A stretch of DNA of 33,628 nt from Chloroflexota bacterium (GTDB taxonomy: Bacteria > Chloroflexota > Chloroflexia > Chloroheliales > Chloroheliaceae): the NCBI GenBank assembly GCA_902812345.1, contig CADDZM010000023.1, forward strand, positions 1 to 33,628. The letters run 5' to 3'. Below, piece after piece: positions 15,052 through 24,628 of this stretch. The translations under genes were made by a program, and so were the position numbers. The notes below the pieces were generated by a model that saw only the letters and a list, made by a program, of their open reading frames with translations, was not told where the DNA came from and made no database searches. Positions within the stretch are counted from its first letter, which is position 1, and the number at the start of each line of letters is the position of its first letter.

Positions 15052-18000
15052 ATGACTGAACAGGCAAGACCTTTTAAGAATACTCACAACCGCATTGACA
15101 CGCTGGATACCGCGCCGCCGGGCGTGAAGGAAAACCCGGACGGCGCAACCGGTGAAACCGGGCGGGTAGTTAAAGTTTCTCCTGAAACTCTGCCGCCGCG
15201 CCGGAGCGTCCTGGACAGCCTGATTGCCTCGGGCTGGTTAAGCTGGGAAAAGGTCTTCTGGATTTCGATAATCGCCCTGGCGATTGCGACGCGCATGTGG
15301 GATCTGGCGGAGCGGGCCATGCACCACGACGAAAGTATCCACGGCGTTTTCAGCTATGATATGTACCGGGGCAAGAACGTCTACCGCTACGACCCGACCT
15401 GGCACGGCCCGGTTCTGTACTACATGGTCACGCTTTCCTACTACCTGTTAGGTGGGGCCAGTGAATTCAGCGCCCGGTTTGCCCCGGCGGTGTTCGGTAT
15501 CGGTATCATTGTCCTGTGCTGGTTCTTGCGGCCGCTGCTGGGCCGGGCCGGCGCGATTGCCCTGGCCCTGCTGGTCCTGATTTCGCCTTCAATCCTCTAC
15601 TATTCCCGCTCGTTACGCCACGATATTTTCGCCACGTTCGGCATGGTGCTGTTTGTGGTCGGCCTGTTCCGCTTTGCCCAGGAACGCAACCAGAAAAAGA
15701 TAGGCTGGTTTATAGCTTCCGGGGTCGGCTTCTTTATCCTCTTTGGCAGCCACGAAATGTCGTTCTTGAACCTGGCAATTGTGGTTAGCTGGCTGGGGCT
15801 GATTTTCCTGCTGGAAGTGCTGACGCTCCCGGCCTGGATTCGGCGGCCCGCTGCCCATGTAATGAATTTTATCCCGCCCGGCCCGAACGTCATCCGGCCT
15901 GCCGTTGCGGTCAATCCAGCCCTGAAACGAAAACCGCTGGACGACGATGACGAGATGGACGAGCCTGATACGGTCGGGCCGGTCGCTACCCAGGCCAGTT
16001 TTGACGACCTGACCAAGGTAGAAAAACCCGGACCCATCCCCGGTGAGAATGAAGTAATTGTCGAAGAAATAGTAAAACCGGGTGAGCTTGCCGGTACAGT
16101 TAAGCCGGGCGGCACCGAAGCCGGCGAAACCCCTGGCGACTTTGTTGAAGCAGATTTCCCGCCCGAAACGACCGGTGAAGCAGCCTCATTGGCTGCTAAC
16201 CCGGCCTGCGGCCTAGGCCAAACGGCAACCGCGCCTTTAGAAAACCGCTACCGGACCGGGCGCTATTCTTACGGAGGGGAACAGTATACCGACCCGGCGC
16301 TGGGCGACTTCACCAAGACCTGGTACGGGTTCTTTGTCCTGTTCGCGGTCCTGGTTGTCAGCGGGGGCATTCACCTCTTTTACGACAAGACCTATGGCGG
16401 AACTCTAACCCAGTTTTTAGGGGTCAACGCTTACCTGATTTTGCTGCCGTTCTACCTGTTACTCTCGGCCCTGGTGGCCTACCCGCTGGCCCGGCTGACT
16501 AATCTTGGCTATAACCGGCTCAGCCGGAAGGGCAACCGAATTGCCCGCTTTACGGCCCTGGGGATTGGCGTGGCCCTGGCCCTGGTCGCGATTGCGCTTT
16601 TCCTGCGGGGCCACTCCCCGGCCTCGTACCTGGCGGCGCTTGGCACGCAGGTTTCCGGCACTTCCAACGCGGCCCTGAACGAAACCGTCAGCAACGGCTT
16701 TAGTTACTTTACGACCATAAGCTACTTTGCCTTGAAATGGCCTTCGATAGTTCCCGAACTCGGCTTTGTAATCGTGGCGGCGGTACTTGCCGGGGCGCTG
16801 GTCGGCTGGCTGTGGGAACGCGGCATGCTAGTCTACACCCGGCGCGGCTTCTGGGCCTGGGGTATCAGCTTCGCGGTGGTCTTTGTAGTGTCTTCGCTGG
16901 TCAGCCTGCGCTTTATCCTGGGGATTGACCGCACAGCCTTGCCTAAAGTGGTGCTGCCGCTGCTCGGCTTTATTGACAAATGGTTCGCTTACTTTCTGGG
17001 CGGGGCCATCCTGGCCGTTATCATCGGGGCGGTTATAGGCTGGTTCGTGTCTATGGCCGAGGTTATCCCGGACGAAGCGGTGCGCGGCGCGGCGGTGCTT
17101 CGGACGCTCTTGAAGACAGCCCGCAATCCCTGGTCCATTGTCGGCTTTTTGCTCGGCTTTGGCATCCTGTACGTCCTGATTTTTAGCAACTTCTTCTTTG
17201 CTCCCGAACGGCTGGCGGACGGCTTTTACCGGGGCATCGAATACTGGCTGGCCCAGCACGAAACCCGCCGCCTGGACGAGCCGTGGTTCTACTACCCGAT
17301 GCTGATGCTGCTGTACGAAACCTTCGCCGTTTTCTGCGTCTTTATCGCCCTGGTCTATTTCCCCATCGTCTTTTTCAGGCGGACCCGGCGGCGCGAACGG
17401 TTTATCTTTACTCCCAAAGGGGTCTTTATCGGCCTGACCTTCTGGTGGACCTTCCTGGCCCTGCTGATGTATTCGTTTGCGGGCGAGAAAATCCCCTGGC
17501 TGAACATGCAAATCGCCCTTCCGGCCAGCATGGCAACGGCGGCTTTCCTGAACGATTTCTTCCGGTCAATCAACTGGAAAAAGCTGCTTAACTGGAAAGA
17601 AGGGCTGCTTTTTACAGGCATGTTTATCCTGATGTTCGTGGCGACGCTAGTTGTGATCGGGCAGCTTATCAACTTCCCCAAAATCGGCCAGTTTGACGCC
17701 GGGTTTGGCCGGGTGGTAGTTGCTTCGGATACGATTTTAAGCTGGGCGCAGGTAGTCCTGGTTTCTACAATCGGCCTGGCGCTGTTTGGCTTAAGCGTGT
17801 GGATGTGGCGGACCCGGCGGCTGGACGGACGGATTGCCCGCGCCTCAATTTTCCTGGTCTTCGGGGTTATCCTGCTGGCCTATTGCCTGAAAAGTTCAAT
17901 CGCCCTGAATTACCAGCACCCTGATGTCGCTATCGAGCCGATGATTTATACCCAGACGACCCCGGAAGTGCCGCTTTTTGTGGAACGGTTGGACCGCCTG

Positions 18001-19551
18001 AGCCGCGACCTGCGCGATGTTTACTCGATAGTGCCACAGCAACCCGCCGCCGGGACCGCGCCTGTTACCTATAACGACCCGGCTAACAGCAAAGGGCTGC
18101 CGGTCTTTATGAGCACCGAAGTGGCCTGGCCGCTTAGCTGGTATTTCCGCGACTATTCGGACGTGACCCAGCAGGCCATCAACACGGACGCGAACAACCC
18201 GAACGCGATTGACCGCCTGACCGACAGCCGGGGCAATAATTTCGTGGTTGTGCTGGTGTCCGCCGACGAAGCGAATAACGCCAAGCTGCAGCAGCAGTTG
18301 CAGGGGCAGTATACCGCCCAGCGTTTCCGCTTCCGCTGGCACTTCCCGGAAGACAATACCGGGTATAGAATTTTAGGCTACCAGCCGCCGGACGACACCC
18401 GCAGCAACGACACCGCCGTTAAAGACATTATTAATACACGCTGGGACTTGCTGGTGCAGTTCTTCACGCAGCAGCCGTATGTCGGGCAAATCTGGCGTTA
18501 TATTATGTACCGCGAGATGGTAAACCCGCTCGAATCGTTCGACATGGTGGCCTATATCCGCAACGACGTTTACGCGGATTTTGCCAATACCAACGGCACG
18601 ACCTCGCCCACGAGCGGCAGCAGCGCCACGCCTGATACCAACGCCAACCAGAACCAGACCTCGTTCGACCTGACCGCTTCAACCCAGGCCGGAAACCGGG
18701 ACGGCCAGTACCGCACCCCACGCAATATAACGGTGGCTTCAAACGGCGATATCCTGGTGCTGGACAGCCTGAACGGGCGGGTGCAGCGGTTTGACTCGAC
18801 CGGGAAATTCCTCTCGAAATTCGGCAGCATCGGCACCGGGGACGGCCAGTTTACCCTGGCCCAGTACCAGAGCGGGCCGGGCGGCATCACTACCGACGAC
18901 GAGGGTAACATTTACGTGGCCGATACCTGGGGCTACCGTATCGAGAAATTCGACTCGACCGGCAAATTCCTGTTAAAGTGGGGTGCGGGCAAGGACACCA
19001 CCGGCAGCCCGGACGGTAACGCCGCTTACCCGACCGGTTTCTACGGGCCGCGTTCGATTGCCTTTGACGCTTCCACCGGCGAGCTATATATCACCGATAC
19101 CGGCAACAAGCGGGTGGTGGTTTATGACAAGCAGGGCAATTTCAAGCGGCAATTCGGCTCGGTCGGCAGCGGGCAGGGCCAGTTCAATGAGCCGGTCGGC
19201 ATCGCGCTCGGCCCCGACGGTAACGTTTACGTGGCCGACCTGCGCAACAAACGGGTTGAGGTGCTGGACAAACAGGGTAAATATATCAAGGAAATTGCGG
19301 TCCCAAGCTGGAAAGAAGCCGTTTTGAGCGAGCCGTACCTGGCGTTCGACCCAGCGGGCAACCTGTATGTTTCGGACCCGGCTAACGGCGCGATTATCCG
19401 TTTCGACCAGACGGGGACGCAGGTAGCGACCTACAATACGGCCAGCGGCCTGACCCTGCTCAACCCGGTTGGCCTGACCTTTGCCCCCGACGGCACCCTG
19501 TATATAGCCGATGCGGCCAAAAACAGCATCGTAAAATTTAAACCATCTTAA
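15052..19551 (+). CDS. TIGR03663/Agl23-type membrane protein fused to a C-terminal NHL propeller
   Basis: 1499 residues. The first part parallels the upstream gene: RAMHHDESIHGVFSYDMY with HHDE at 91-94, DPTWHGPVLYYMVTLSYYLLG and SRSLRHDIFATF. Further helices follow, and the soluble segment ends in WRYIMYREMVNPLES. A hydrophilic loop of about 150 residues contains DDDDEMD (297-303) and acidic repeats. After a Ser/Thr/Asn linker (about 1183-1210), residues 1213-1499 form an NHL beta-propeller with repeated G-x-IYVADTWGYRIEKFD-type blades, about six in number. The propeller is probably external and may bind glycan or partner protein. I chose ATG at 15052; a TTG at 15031 in the same frame has no ribosome-binding site. 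The gene follows the paralogue by 54 bases and precedes the third GT-C gene by 12, so all three are probably one operon. Confidence 0.87.
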   Translation: MTEQARPFKNTHNRIDTLDTAPPGVKENPDGATGETGRVVKVSPETLPPRRSVLDSLIASGWLSWEKVFWISIIALAIATRMWDLAERAMHHDESIHGVFSYDMYRGKNVYRYDPTWHGPVLYYMVTLSYYLLGGASEFSARFAPAVFGIGIIVLCWFLRPLLGRAGAIALALLVLISPSILYYSRSLRHDIFATFGMVLFVVGLFRFAQERNQKKIGWFIASGVGFFILFGSHEMSFLNLAIVVSWLGLIFLLEVLTLPAWIRRPAAHVMNFIPPGPNVIRPAVAVNPALKRKPLDDDDEMDEPDTVGPVATQASFDDLTKVEKPGPIPGENEVIVEEIVKPGELAGTVKPGGTEAGETPGDFVEADFPPETTGEAASLAANPACGLGQTATAPLENRYRTGRYSYGGEQYTDPALGDFTKTWYGFFVLFAVLVVSGGIHLFYDKTYGGTLTQFLGVNAYLILLPFYLLLSALVAYPLARLTNLGYNRLSRKGNRIARFTALGIGVALALVAIALFLRGHSPASYLAALGTQVSGTSNAALNETVSNGFSYFTTISYFALKWPSIVPELGFVIVAAVLAGALVGWLWERGMLVYTRRGFWAWGISFAVVFVVSSLVSLRFILGIDRTALPKVVLPLLGFIDKWFAYFLGGAILAVIIGAVIGWFVSMAEVIPDEAVRGAAVLRTLLKTARNPWSIVGFLLGFGILYVLIFSNFFFAPERLADGFYRGIEYWLAQHETRRLDEPWFYYPMLMLLYETFAVFCVFIALVYFPIVFFRRTRRRERFIFTPKGVFIGLTFWWTFLALLMYSFAGEKIPWLNMQIALPASMATAAFLNDFFRSINWKKLLNWKEGLLFTGMFILMFVATLVVIGQLINFPKIGQFDAGFGRVVVASDTILSWAQVVLVSTIGLALFGLSVWMWRTRRLDGRIARASIFLVFGVILLAYCLKSSIALNYQHPDVAIEPMIYTQTTPEVPLFVERLDRLSRDLRDVYSIVPQQPAAGTAPVTYNDPANSKGLPVFMSTEVAWPLSWYFRDYSDVTQQAINTDANNPNAIDRLTDSRGNNFVVVLVSADEANNAKLQQQLQGQYTAQRFRFRWHFPEDNTGYRILGYQPPDDTRSNDTAVKDIINTRWDLLVQFFTQQPYVGQIWRYIMYREMVNPLESFDMVAYIRNDVYADFANTNGTTSPTSGSSATPDTNANQNQTSFDLTASTQAGNRDGQYRTPRNITVASNGDILVLDSLNGRVQRFDSTGKFLSKFGSIGTGDGQFTLAQYQSGPGGITTDDEGNIYVADTWGYRIEKFDSTGKFLLKWGAGKDTTGSPDGNAAYPTGFYGPRSIAFDASTGELYITDTGNKRVVVYDKQGNFKRQFGSVGSGQGQFNEPVGIALGPDGNVYVADLRNKRVEVLDKQGKYIKEIAVPSWKEAVLSEPYLAFDPAGNLYVSDPANGAIIRFDQTGTQVATYNTASGLTLLNPVGLTFAPDGTLYIADAAKNSIVKFKPS

Positions 19552-19563
19552 AGCAGGAGCATT

Positions 19564-21309
19564 TTGCTTAATACGAGTAACCTTGCGGAAATAAAAACGC
19601 GCCAGACCCCGGAGTATGTGCCGCAAAGCTGGTTGGGCCGGTACTGGTGGGTGGCCGGGGTAGTCGTGGCGGGGGTAGCGGCCTTGCTGCTGTCCCTGAC
19701 CCGCTTCGGCTACTTCCTTAACGAAGATTTTACCCTGATAAACCAGTACACCGGCAACCAGTCCGCCGGACCGCTGGGTTACTTTACCCGGGATTGGGGT
19801 CTGGACGGCCTTTTCTATGCGCCGCTGCCGCGCTTCTTTTTCTGGCTGGAATACCAGTTATTTCACCAGACCGCCTACGGCTGGCACGTTTTCTCGACCC
19901 TGCTGCATACCGCCTGCGCGGTGCTGGTGTGGCTGCTGGCCTGGCGGCTAACCCGGCGACCGGCCCTGGCCCTGGTGGCGGGGCTATTTTTCGCGGCGCT
20001 CCCGGCGCACGTTCCGGTGGTCGGCCAGATAAGCGCCCAGGCCGATTTGTGGGCGGCCCTTTTCTGCCTGGCCTCGGCGGTAACGTTCCTTTACGCCCGC
20101 CAGACTCCGCCTTTTAGGAGGGAAACCGGAGCCGTCCGGGACTCTCGCCGCTCCAACCGCTTTTACATACTTTCGATAGTTTTTTACGGGCTGGCTTTGC
20201 TTTCCAAACAGGAAGCCAATGCCCTGCCGCTGGCCCTGCTGGCTTTCGACTTTGTTACAGGCGGCGTGGACAGGTTGCGCGGCCAGACCAACTCTCAGGA
20301 AGCCGCCAGCGACCGGACCGGTACGACCGGCAGCCATCTTTTAGGCTTTTACGCGCCGTACCTGGCTTTGCTGGTCCTTTACCTGTTGCTGCACCTGGCC
20401 GTGCTGGGTGGATTAGGAATTTATACGACCGGCATCGTGGGGCAGGGTACCGGCCTCCCGGATTTCTTGAGGAACAATGCCCGGACGCTGGCGCAGCCTT
20501 TCGCCCTGGGCGGCACCGACGGTTTAATCCAGATTGCGGCCTTACTCGCCTTTTTGTGCCTGACCGGGGTCCAGGAGTGGGAAGCCTGGAAGGTGAACAA
20601 CCCTGACCAGGCCCAGGTTGTCTCCAGGGAAAAAGCCGCCCGGCTGGATGCGCCCTTTATCGAAGACGATGACGAAATGGACGACCCGGCATTTGAGGTT
20701 AATCCGCCGGAAGCGGAAGCAGTACATAAGGCCGAGACGGTAATGGAAACGCCGCAAAAGCTCGAAACCGCCCGGGTGAGACCGCCTGAGCCGGTTATAA
20801 CCAGGCCAGCTAACGACGAGTGGGAACTGGACGACCCCAACGCGGTCCTGGCGAACGAAGCCCCGGTGGAACCTCCGCCGCCTTTAGCGGGAGAGGACCC
20901 TGAAGTTGCGCCGGTAACGGCGGAACCTGCCGGGACAATCCAGGCCGGAGAAACCCGCCCGCCTTACTGGACCTTGCGGGCGGCGGCTTTCGGCTTTCTC
21001 TGGACGGGCGCGTTCCTGCTGCCTTTCGTGATGCAAAAGATGACCAACGGGCCGCTGTACCTGGCAAGCGCCGGGTTTGTGCTGTTCCTGGCCGCTTCGC
21101 TGGCTCCGTTCGGGGCGGCGTCGGTCCACCGGGCTGCCGATAAAAAACAGGCTCGGACCCTTTTCGGCCATTTCGAGCTGAGTTTCTGGCTGCGGGTGGC
21201 CGCAATAACGGTCCTGACCTGCGTCTATTTCGCCACGACTGTCGGCAGCGTCACGGATTGGAACGCTACCACCAGGCCGGTAGGGGCGCTCTTAAAGTTT
21301 TTCCTGTAG
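19564..21309 (+). CDS. GT-C-fold membrane glycosyltransferase-like protein, C-terminus possibly truncated
   Basis: 581 residues. After the first transmembrane helix comes RFGYFLNEDFTLINQYTGN, with Asn-Glu-Asp (53-55) in the first external loop, as in GT-C mannosyltransferase-like proteins. Further motifs are YGWHVFSTLLHTACAVLVWLL and AALPAHVPVVGQISAQADLWAALF, in the manner of O-mannosyltransferase-like families. A hydrophilic insert (about 345-465) contains DDDEMDD (368-374) and VITRPANDEWELDDP, resembling the inserts of the two preceding genes. The TTG start has AGGAG eight bases upstream. The coding region ends right after the last helix, and its last 18 bases overlap the end of the opposite oxidoreductase gene. 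Relatives usually continue with a soluble tail, so the C-terminus may be truncated. Substrate unknown. Confidence 0.8.
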   Translation: MLNTSNLAEIKTRQTPEYVPQSWLGRYWWVAGVVVAGVAALLLSLTRFGYFLNEDFTLINQYTGNQSAGPLGYFTRDWGLDGLFYAPLPRFFFWLEYQLFHQTAYGWHVFSTLLHTACAVLVWLLAWRLTRRPALALVAGLFFAALPAHVPVVGQISAQADLWAALFCLASAVTFLYARQTPPFRRETGAVRDSRRSNRFYILSIVFYGLALLSKQEANALPLALLAFDFVTGGVDRLRGQTNSQEAASDRTGTTGSHLLGFYAPYLALLVLYLLLHLAVLGGLGIYTTGIVGQGTGLPDFLRNNARTLAQPFALGGTDGLIQIAALLAFLCLTGVQEWEAWKVNNPDQAQVVSREKAARLDAPFIEDDDEMDDPAFEVNPPEAEAVHKAETVMETPQKLETARVRPPEPVITRPANDEWELDDPNAVLANEAPVEPPPPLAGEDPEVAPVTAEPAGTIQAGETRPPYWTLRAAAFGFLWTGAFLLPFVMQKMTNGPLYLASAGFVLFLAASLAPFGAASVHRAADKKQARTLFGHFELSFWLRVAAITVLTCVYFATTVGSVTDWNATTRPVGALLKFFL

Positions 21310-22671
21310 CTGGCGGGCGGCCTGCATAACGGCTTCGGCCAGGGTCGGGTAAGGCTGGATGGTTTCGGCCAGGGTCTTGACCGTTAAACCGGCTTTCATG
21401 GCAAGCACAACGGGCGAAAGCAGGTTGCCCGCGTCATCCGCCAGGATATGCCCGCCCAGAATCCGGCCTGAAGGCGAAGCGAGCAGTTTAACCATTCCCC
21501 CGGTCTGGGCGTCGGTTATGGCCCGGGCCACTTCTTCAAAAGTGTGCCGGGCCGCCACATATTCCTGCCCGGTCTCGCGCAGTTCTTGCTCGGTCTGGCC
21601 GACATGGGCAATACTGGGAAAGGTGTAAATCCCCCACGGTATAACTTTATCATCAAAGGGTTCCGGTTCTGAGGCGAAAGCGTTCAGGGCGGCCCGTTTG
21701 CCCTGCTCGCTTGCCACGTGGGTGAACTGGTATTTGCTGGCTATATCCCCGGCCGCCCAGATATGCGGCGCATTTGTCCGCAGGTTTTCGTCCACCCTGA
21801 CCCCTTTTCCGGTTCTCTCGACCCCGGCCTTTTCAAGGTTCAATTCGTCCAGGGCAGGGGTACGGCCAACCGCAACCAGGATTTCATCCGCGACTACTTC
21901 GGATTGCCTGCCGCCTTTGTTCTGCAAAGTCAACCGCTTGCCCGAAGCGTCTTTGCGGGCCGCCACTACCTCGGCTCCCGCCTTAAAGCTGACTCCTTCG
22001 CGGGCTAGCTGGCTCACCAGTCGCTCGGCCAGGTCGCGGTCCTCGGTTTCCAGCAGTTCGGGCGTTTTCTCAATCACTGTTACCTCAACGCCGAACCGGG
22101 CGAACATCTGGGAAAACTCGATGCCAATCGGCCCGCCGCCCATTATCGCCAGCCGTTTTGGGAGGACCGGCAGCGAAACGGCCTCAACATTGGTGATGTA
22201 CCCGGCTTCTTGCAGCCCCTCGATAGGCGGGATGGTCGCCTTTGTGCCGCCGGCGATAATAATCCGGTCAGCCTGCAAACGCTGCCCGTTGACTTCAACT
22301 TCGTGGGGCGAGACAAACCGGGCCTGTCCTTTGAAAAGGGTAGCATCTTTATAATCGCGCTCGGCTTCTTCGGGGGTGCCGCCGCGAATCTGGTCCAGGA
22401 CTTTGCGGACCTGCGCCAGGACCGCGCTCCAATCAAAACCGGCGTTGAGAATTTGCAGACCCAGTTTGTGGGCCTGACGGGCGTTATAGAGTTGCGAGGC
22501 CGTATGCAAGAGGGTTTTGGTGGGGTCGCAGCCATAATTAAGACAGGTGCCGCCGAGCTTATCGCGCTCGACCAGGGCGATTTTCAGGTTGCGCCCTTGC
22601 AAATTCGTTACGGCTGAACTGCCTGCCGCTCCACCGCCTATTACCAGCAGGTCAAATTCCGGCGTTGCCAT
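21292..22671 (-). CDS. Class I pyridine nucleotide-disulfide oxidoreductase (MerA/Lpd-like)
   Basis: A 459-residue flavoprotein. An N-terminal FAD-binding motif (VIGGGAAGSSA) is followed by the redox-active disulfide GGTCLNYGCDPTK (Cys43, Cys48). The NAD(P)H-binding fold has MGGGPIGIEFSQMFARFGVEVTVIEK, the second FAD motif is IWAAGDIASKYQF, and a dimerisation domain follows. In dihydrolipoamide and glutathione reductases the dimer domain carries a catalytic His in H-P-T. Here it reads PYPTLAEA, with Tyr441 in that place, which is closer to mercuric-reductase-like members. Lipoamide dehydrogenase is therefore unlikely. There is no heavy-metal domain at the N-terminus and no C-terminal Cys pair, so mercury reduction is not supported either. 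It is the last gene of the SDR/DUF1360/GH15 block, 41 bases after the GH15 gene. Confidence 0.87.
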   Translation of the reverse strand: MATPEFDLLVIGGGAAGSSAVTNLQGRNLKIALVERDKLGGTCLNYGCDPTKTLLHTASQLYNARQAHKLGLQILNAGFDWSAVLAQVRKVLDQIRGGTPEEAERDYKDATLFKGQARFVSPHEVEVNGQRLQADRIIIAGGTKATIPPIEGLQEAGYITNVEAVSLPVLPKRLAIMGGGPIGIEFSQMFARFGVEVTVIEKTPELLETEDRDLAERLVSQLAREGVSFKAGAEVVAARKDASGKRLTLQNKGGRQSEVVADEILVAVGRTPALDELNLEKAGVERTGKGVRVDENLRTNAPHIWAAGDIASKYQFTHVASEQGKRAALNAFASEPEPFDDKVIPWGIYTFPSIAHVGQTEQELRETGQEYVAARHTFEEVARAITDAQTGGMVKLLASPSGRILGGHILADDAGNLLSPVVLAMKAGLTVKTLAETIQPYPTLAEAVMQAARQLQEKL

Positions 22672-22712
22672 AGCCGATTTCCTTTCACTACAAGTTTATT
22701 CGGTTTTAGAAA

Positions 22713-24611
22713 TTATTCTTGCCCGGCCGGTTCGTCCAGGCCAATCATCTTGCCGACGCGCTGAATGGTTTGTCCGACCAGCATCCGGGCCTGGTCGAAC
22801 TTGCGCTGGTTCGCCAGGGTCAGCACCGCTCCTAAATATTCTGCGTGCGAGAAAATCATGGGCAAATTACCGAGGAAAGCGCCGCTGCGGGGGTCTACTT
22901 CTTCGGCAAAGAGGCCTAAATCTCCGGCCAGGGCTGCAACTTTAGCCAGGATTGCCTCGCACTTTTCAAGCTGCCCGGCCCGGGCGTAAGCGTTCGCCAG
23001 CCAGAAGGTACAGGGCAAAAAAGCCCCTTCGAACTCACCCACCGGCATAGCAGGGTGGCCGGGGGTCTGGGCCGGGTCAAACCGGTAAATAAACCCATCA
23101 ATTGTAAGTGAGGCTTCCAGCCGTTCGAGCATTGACAGCACTTTGGGATGGTCGCCCGGCAAAAACTCCATTACCGGGATAAGCAGGGCCGAAGCGTCCA
23201 GGCTGTCGTGGTCGTAACGCTGGCGGAAAGACTGCAGTTTCTCGCTCCAGCCGCGCTCCATTACCTCGGCGTGAATGCGGCCGGCCACTTCCTGCCAGCT
23301 ATCTACCTCGCTGGCGTGGCCGGTCTTGCGGGCAAGCTTAACCGCCCGGTCCAGGGCCACCCAACTCATCACCTTGCTGCTGACGTAGTGGTCGGCGTGA
23401 GGCAGTTCCCAGATGCCATTATCGGGTTCCTGCCAGTTTTTAGCGATATAGTCAACTATTCTCCTGGTCAGGTCCCAGTATTTAGCTTCCCAGACGCACC
23501 CCTGCTCGACATAGGTCAGGCCGCACTCAATCAGGTAACCAAAAGAGTCAAGCTGGCGCTGTTTGTAGGCGTGGTTGCCCACCAGGACCGGCCTTGACCG
23601 GCGGTAACCTTCCACGTTTTCAAGCTCGCGCTGTTCCAACCGGGTGTCGCCTTTAATCGAGTAGACCACCTGGACCGGCGCGTCAGTAGCCGAACAGACC
23701 TGGGAGAGCCATTCCAGATAACGCCAGGCGGCCTGGGTCTTACCCAGAAGCGACAGAATCGAGAGGGATAGCGAAGCGTCCCGGACCCAGGCGAAGCGGT
23801 AATCATAATTGCGGTCGCCGCCTATGCGTTCGGGCAGCGAGGTGGTCGGGGCGGCGACCGTTGAACCGGTCGGGGCGAAACTTAAGAGGTGTAAAATCAT
23901 AGCCGAGTGGCGCACTTTGTCGCCATGCGGCCCGGTGTAGACCAGTTGCTTAACCCAGTTGTGCCAGTAGTCGCGGGCGCTTTCAAAAGCTTCCTGGGCC
24001 GCGGCCAGGTTCCAGCGCGCCGGGTCTTCATCAAGAGCCAGCACCACCCAGGCTTCTTCGCCCTCTTTTAGTTCGATAGAACCGTAAAGTTGTTCCGGGC
24101 CGGTTTGTAAAGGGAAAGAAGCCCATATACCGAGGAAGTGGCCGGGGAAATCCAGCCGGTAAGCGCCACCTGCTTCGGAGGGTTGGGCAGCCTGTTGGAA
24201 GTCCAGCCTAGGCTTGCACTCGACCGCCGCCTTGAAAGCGCCGCCTGTGCAGCGAAGCCGCCGGATGACCGCCCGGCGCCCGGCCTGGTTTGCGGCTCGT
24301 TCGTCCTGGGGCCAGGGCATGAGGTCGGCCAGTTCGAGACTTCCAGCCGGGCTTTCCCAGGTCGTGAGCAAGATGGGGCTACCGGCCAGGTATTTCTGAT
24401 GCCCGGCGCCGGGCAAGACCGGACCAACCCGCCAGAACCCGCCTTTAGCCGCGTCCAGCAAAGCCCCGAACACGGGTGGGCTGTCGTATTCAGGCCAGCA
24501 AAGCCAGTCGAGGGTGCCGTCAAAAGCCACCAGGGCGGCGCTCCGCCGGTCGCCGGTAACGCCGTGTTTCTCAACCGGAGGATAGGGAATAAAAGGCAGC
24601 GACCCGTCCAA
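22713..24611 (-). CDS. Glycoside hydrolase family 15 protein (glucoamylase/trehalase-like)
   Basis: 632 residues, soluble, no signal peptide. The N-terminal beta-domain begins with IPYPPVEKHGVTGDRRSAALVAFDGTLDWLCWP, typical of bacterial GH15. The (alpha/alpha)6 barrel carries RIGGDRNYDYRFAWVRDASL (from 262), NGIWELPHADHYVSSKVMSWVALDRA with the probable general acid Glu402, and LFAEEVDPRSGAFLGNLPMIFSHAEYL with the probable general base in the Glu570-Glu571 pair. The enzyme hydrolyses alpha-glucosidic bonds from the non-reducing end. Starch-type oligomers or trehalose are the likely substrates, and sequence alone does not separate them. I chose TTG at 24611, because GAGG lies six bases upstream and the start falls just after the previous stop. 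Longer frames to 24674 or 24818 overlap the DUF1360 gene and add non-conserved residues. Confidence 0.92.
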   Translation of the reverse strand: MDGSLPFIPYPPVEKHGVTGDRRSAALVAFDGTLDWLCWPEYDSPPVFGALLDAAKGGFWRVGPVLPGAGHQKYLAGSPILLTTWESPAGSLELADLMPWPQDERAANQAGRRAVIRRLRCTGGAFKAAVECKPRLDFQQAAQPSEAGGAYRLDFPGHFLGIWASFPLQTGPEQLYGSIELKEGEEAWVVLALDEDPARWNLAAAQEAFESARDYWHNWVKQLVYTGPHGDKVRHSAMILHLLSFAPTGSTVAAPTTSLPERIGGDRNYDYRFAWVRDASLSLSILSLLGKTQAAWRYLEWLSQVCSATDAPVQVVYSIKGDTRLEQRELENVEGYRRSRPVLVGNHAYKQRQLDSFGYLIECGLTYVEQGCVWEAKYWDLTRRIVDYIAKNWQEPDNGIWELPHADHYVSSKVMSWVALDRAVKLARKTGHASEVDSWQEVAGRIHAEVMERGWSEKLQSFRQRYDHDSLDASALLIPVMEFLPGDHPKVLSMLERLEASLTIDGFIYRFDPAQTPGHPAMPVGEFEGAFLPCTFWLANAYARAGQLEKCEAILAKVAALAGDLGLFAEEVDPRSGAFLGNLPMIFSHAEYLGAVLTLANQRKFDQARMLVGQTIQRVGKMIGLDEPAGQE

Positions 24612-24628
24612 AGTAAACCTCGATTTTT

